Shown piece after piece: positions 47,290 to 49,287 of a DNA stretch of 49,287 bases. A program made the position numbers and the translations under genes. The DNA is from Patescibacteria group bacterium (lineage in GTDB: Bacteria; Patescibacteriota; Minisyncoccia; Phycocordibacterales; UBA918), in NCBI GenBank assembly GCA_018608435.1, contig JABAZV010000016.1, forward strand, positions 783-50,069, given 5' to 3'. The notes under the pieces are model-generated. The model was not told the origin of the DNA. It searched no databases and worked only from the letters and a program-made list of their open reading frames with translations. Numbering within the stretch: position 1 is the stretch's first letter; each line of letters begins with the position of its first letter.

Positions 47290-47940
47290 TTATTTTGTCA
47301 CTTTTTTGGCCGCCACTTTCTTTACTGTCTTCTTAGCCGGAGCAGACTTTTTTGCGACTACTTTTACCATCGCCTTCTTGGCAACTTTCTTTGCTGTTTT
47401 AGTAACAGCTTTAATTTCCGGAGCTTCTATCGCTGTTTTTTCTTCTTTAAACTTTTCAGCTAGATCCTTTGGCTGACTAATGATATCTAGAATACGATTC
47501 AAACGAGATTCAATTGTTTCTAGTTGTCGTTTAACTTCGATCATCTCTTTGTTGAGGTGAGCTTGTGCTCGATCATGCCGTGGCGAACGTTCGCTACGAG
47601 GTGGTTTAGAATTTTCATTCCGATTCCCACGGTCGTTACCACGTCGCCCTTCTCCTCGGTCATTGTCAGAGTTTTTCTTAGCAAAACAATCACTACAAAA
47701 TACTGATTTATCTGTAGCTGGTCGAAACGGCAATGTGCAGTCCTTGTGGCACTTTGAACACTCAGCTTTAAACAATTCAGTTTGTCGTCCTCCTGACTTA
47801 TTTCCACCAAATTTGCTACCTTCTGACTTATTTCCACCTCCTCTACCACTTCTGTTTCCTCGTCCTCCACCTCCAAACTTTGAGTTTCCACCAAAGTTAT
47901 TTCCTTTCTTCTTAAATCCTCCGTCTTTAAAGTTATTCAT
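47290..47940 (-). CDS. Basic zinc-ribbon (CxxC-x17-CxxC type) protein with RGG-like N-terminus and Lys/Ala-rich H1-like tail
   Basis: CSKCHKDCTLPFRPATDKSVFCSDCF; GGGGRGNRSGRGGGNK; KKVAKKAMVKVVAKKSAPAKKTVKKVAAKK. Confidence 0.8.
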   Translation of the reverse strand: MNNFKDGGFKKKGNNFGGNSKFGGGGRGNRSGRGGGNKSEGSKFGGNKSGGRQTELFKAECSKCHKDCTLPFRPATDKSVFCSDCFAKKNSDNDRGEGRRGNDRGNRNENSKPPRSERSPRHDRAQAHLNKEMIEVKRQLETIESRLNRILDIISQPKDLAEKFKEEKTAIEAPEIKAVTKTAKKVAKKAMVKVVAKKSAPAKKTVKKVAAKKVTK

Positions 47941-47952
47941 TGTTCGAACAAT

Positions 47953-47996
47953 GCCACAAAACTCTAATATTAGCAATAGTTCGCGCTAGTTCTAAC
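47953..47996 (-). repeat. Dispersed hairpin repeat, divergent copy D
   Basis: Minus strand GTTAGAACTAGCGCGAACTATTGCTAATATTAGAGTTTTGTGGC. Confidence 0.4.
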
Positions 47997-48103
47997 ACAT
48001 GAGATGTCTCGAGTTGACTTAATTTTAATGACCAGAGGTAATATAAAAATGGAAATACTCTGGTGGTGAGAAACTTAAGTGATCAAAGTAGCTTCAACTG
48101 TAA

Positions 48104-48685
48104 TTAAAGTGCATTTATTTCAGCGTAGTTGAACAGCACTCCAAATGGTACACACCAATGCATTACATATTTATACTCCATCAAATCAACGCCTGCTGGC
48201 ACTTTATAATTTATGTTCCCAGAAGTACCACGAATTTCTCCTAAATCAATAAAGTCATCTCCGGCTAAATCTTTACTCAAGTACAAATGCAAACTTGGTC
48301 CATTAATAGTTTTGAAATCCTCAAAACGAATAATCTGTCCTTCTGTCGTGTCAATTACTGTCACTGTTCCCTCTGCTGGATGTCCGGCAGTGTCCATCAC
48401 TGGTGAAGACGGATTTTCTATCGTCAATTCCTCTACCGAGGCTAAAATCTTCTCGTCCATCATTACTGGTTCTTCATTGTTCATTTCTTTCATCTGCTCA
48501 GTCATTTCCTTTTGCTCGACAACAGAGAGTGACTCAAAGCCACTTGCTGTTTTGTTATCTTGAGTAGAAGAAACTGCAATTGGTATAGCATCATTAACTT
48601 CAATAGTATTAAAAAGTGGCGAAATAGCATAATACGCGACTCCAAGTACCACAGCTATTATTATTGCAATAAAAAATTTATTCAT
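48104..48685 (-). CDS. Membrane-anchored DM13-like domain protein
   Basis: N-terminal TM; GTVTVIDTTEGQIIRFEDFKTINGPSLHLYLSKDL...IDLGEIRGTSGNINYKVP...HWCVPFGVLF. Confidence 0.8.
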   Translation of the reverse strand: MNKFFIAIIIAVVLGVAYYAISPLFNTIEVNDAIPIAVSSTQDNKTASGFESLSVVEQKEMTEQMKEMNNEEPVMMDEKILASVEELTIENPSSPVMDTAGHPAEGTVTVIDTTEGQIIRFEDFKTINGPSLHLYLSKDLAGDDFIDLGEIRGTSGNINYKVPAGVDLMEYKYVMHWCVPFGVLFNYAEINAL

Positions 48686-48704
48686 GTTGTAAGTATAACA
48701 AAAA

Positions 48705-48735
48705 TAGCACGAAATATAGTGTGTCGTGCTAGCTC
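48705..48735 (-). repeat. Dispersed hairpin repeat, copy A
   Basis: Minus strand TAGCACGA...TCGTGCTA then TTTTTG. Confidence 0.6.
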
Positions 48736-48761
48736 GAGAATGCGGGCAGTGTGGGACGAGA

Positions 48762-49287
48762 TTAGAATATTTTTTCAATAGCCTCTCTATATGCAGGAAA
48801 TGAAATATCGTGAGGCGCGTCTTTAACCTCTATAACTTTTACGCTCTTAGCCAACTCTTTAGTTTCCATTGCTCTGGTTTTAATTTTTGGAAACTCAGTC
48901 GCTTCTTTTTCGCCGTATAAAATAACTGTCGGAACACTAAGCTGCTTAGCCAGTTCTCTGCCGCTCCTTCTAAGACAGTCTCTCAATCTTCTAATGCCTA
49001 TATATTTTTTTATCCATTCCTGCATGTCGATTAGGTCTTCACAAAAATCCGGACTAAGGGAGCATAAGTACAGCTTATCTACCTCGAGCTTCTCTGCTGA
49101 ACTAAATGCTATAACCGCTCCATATGAAAATCCGAAAACATGATTCTCTTCTGTTTGATACTTACGATAAAAAACCTCAAACTGCTGAATGTAATCAGTC
49201 ATAGTTCTATAATTCCAAGTAATCGGAACAAGCTTTACACAGTAGCCTTTTCTTTCAAAAAATTTCTTTAAATTTTTGTAAAAGAAT
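48762..49287 (-). CDS. Alpha/beta hydrolase-like protein, 5' end truncated by the window edge
   Basis: VFGFSYGAVIAFSSAEKL nucleophile elbow, ILYGEKEA, DAPHDISFPAYREAIEKIF; the same frame is open upstream of the listed ATG (…FFERKGYCVKLVPITWNYRT-M) to the window edge. Confidence 0.75.
   Translation of the reverse strand, partial: FFYKNLKKFFERKGYCVKLVPITWNYRTMTDYIQQFEVFYRKYQTEENHVFGFSYGAVIAFSSAEKLEVDKLYLCSLSPDFCEDLIDMQEWIKKYIGIRRLRDCLRRSGRELAKQLSVPTVILYGEKEATEFPKIKTRAMETKELAKSVKVIEVKDAPHDISFPAYREAIEKIF

Noticed and set aside
47290-47470. Simple-sequence repeat or slippage locus in the Lys/Ala-rich tail of the zinc-ribbon gene
   Set aside because: Codon-level variation (AAA/AAG, GCT/GCC/GCA) indicates protein-level selection rather than a nucleotide microsatellite.
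47663-47989. Pro/Phe-rich plus-strand ORF
   Set aside because: Antisense to the Gly/Arg-rich zinc-ribbon gene.

Overview
This 49.3 kb window looks like a chromosomal segment of a Candidatus Patescibacteria (CPR, Parcubacteria-like) genome. That assignment is inferred from gene content and domain style, not from a marker gene. From left to right it contains: a block of unknown small membrane/lipoprotein genes; gatA/gatC and ligA; a large minus-strand type IV pilus locus (pilM, pilN/O-like, pilB, a lone response regulator, pilT, pilC, two paralogous pilins, pilD and four minor pilin/pseudopilin-like genes) with a divergent comF; a metal/redox/transport region (LtrA, a split ABC exporter, an FAD reductase-TVP38 fusion, ArsR/thioredoxin/CcdA-DUF3179, YibE/F, PLD, ZIP and Fur); recQ flanked by I78-inhibitor-like proteins; and a 3' region of small accessory genes. 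The strongest candidate for an undescribed system is a compact three-gene plus-strand operon at 40645-42132. It encodes an E2/UBC-like protein (HPH...GRLC motif), a ThiF/E1-like adenylyltransferase coupled to it by ATGA overlap, and a 63-aa low-complexity protein with a strong ribosome-binding site whose natural C-terminus is ...GPRLG. The operon is bounded by two perfect intrinsic terminators, and no JAB/DUB or E3 gene is visible. It could be a minimal ubiquitin-like or Pup-like conjugation pathway with a pre-matured, probably disordered modifier. All family assignments come from motif recognition only; no searches were run.
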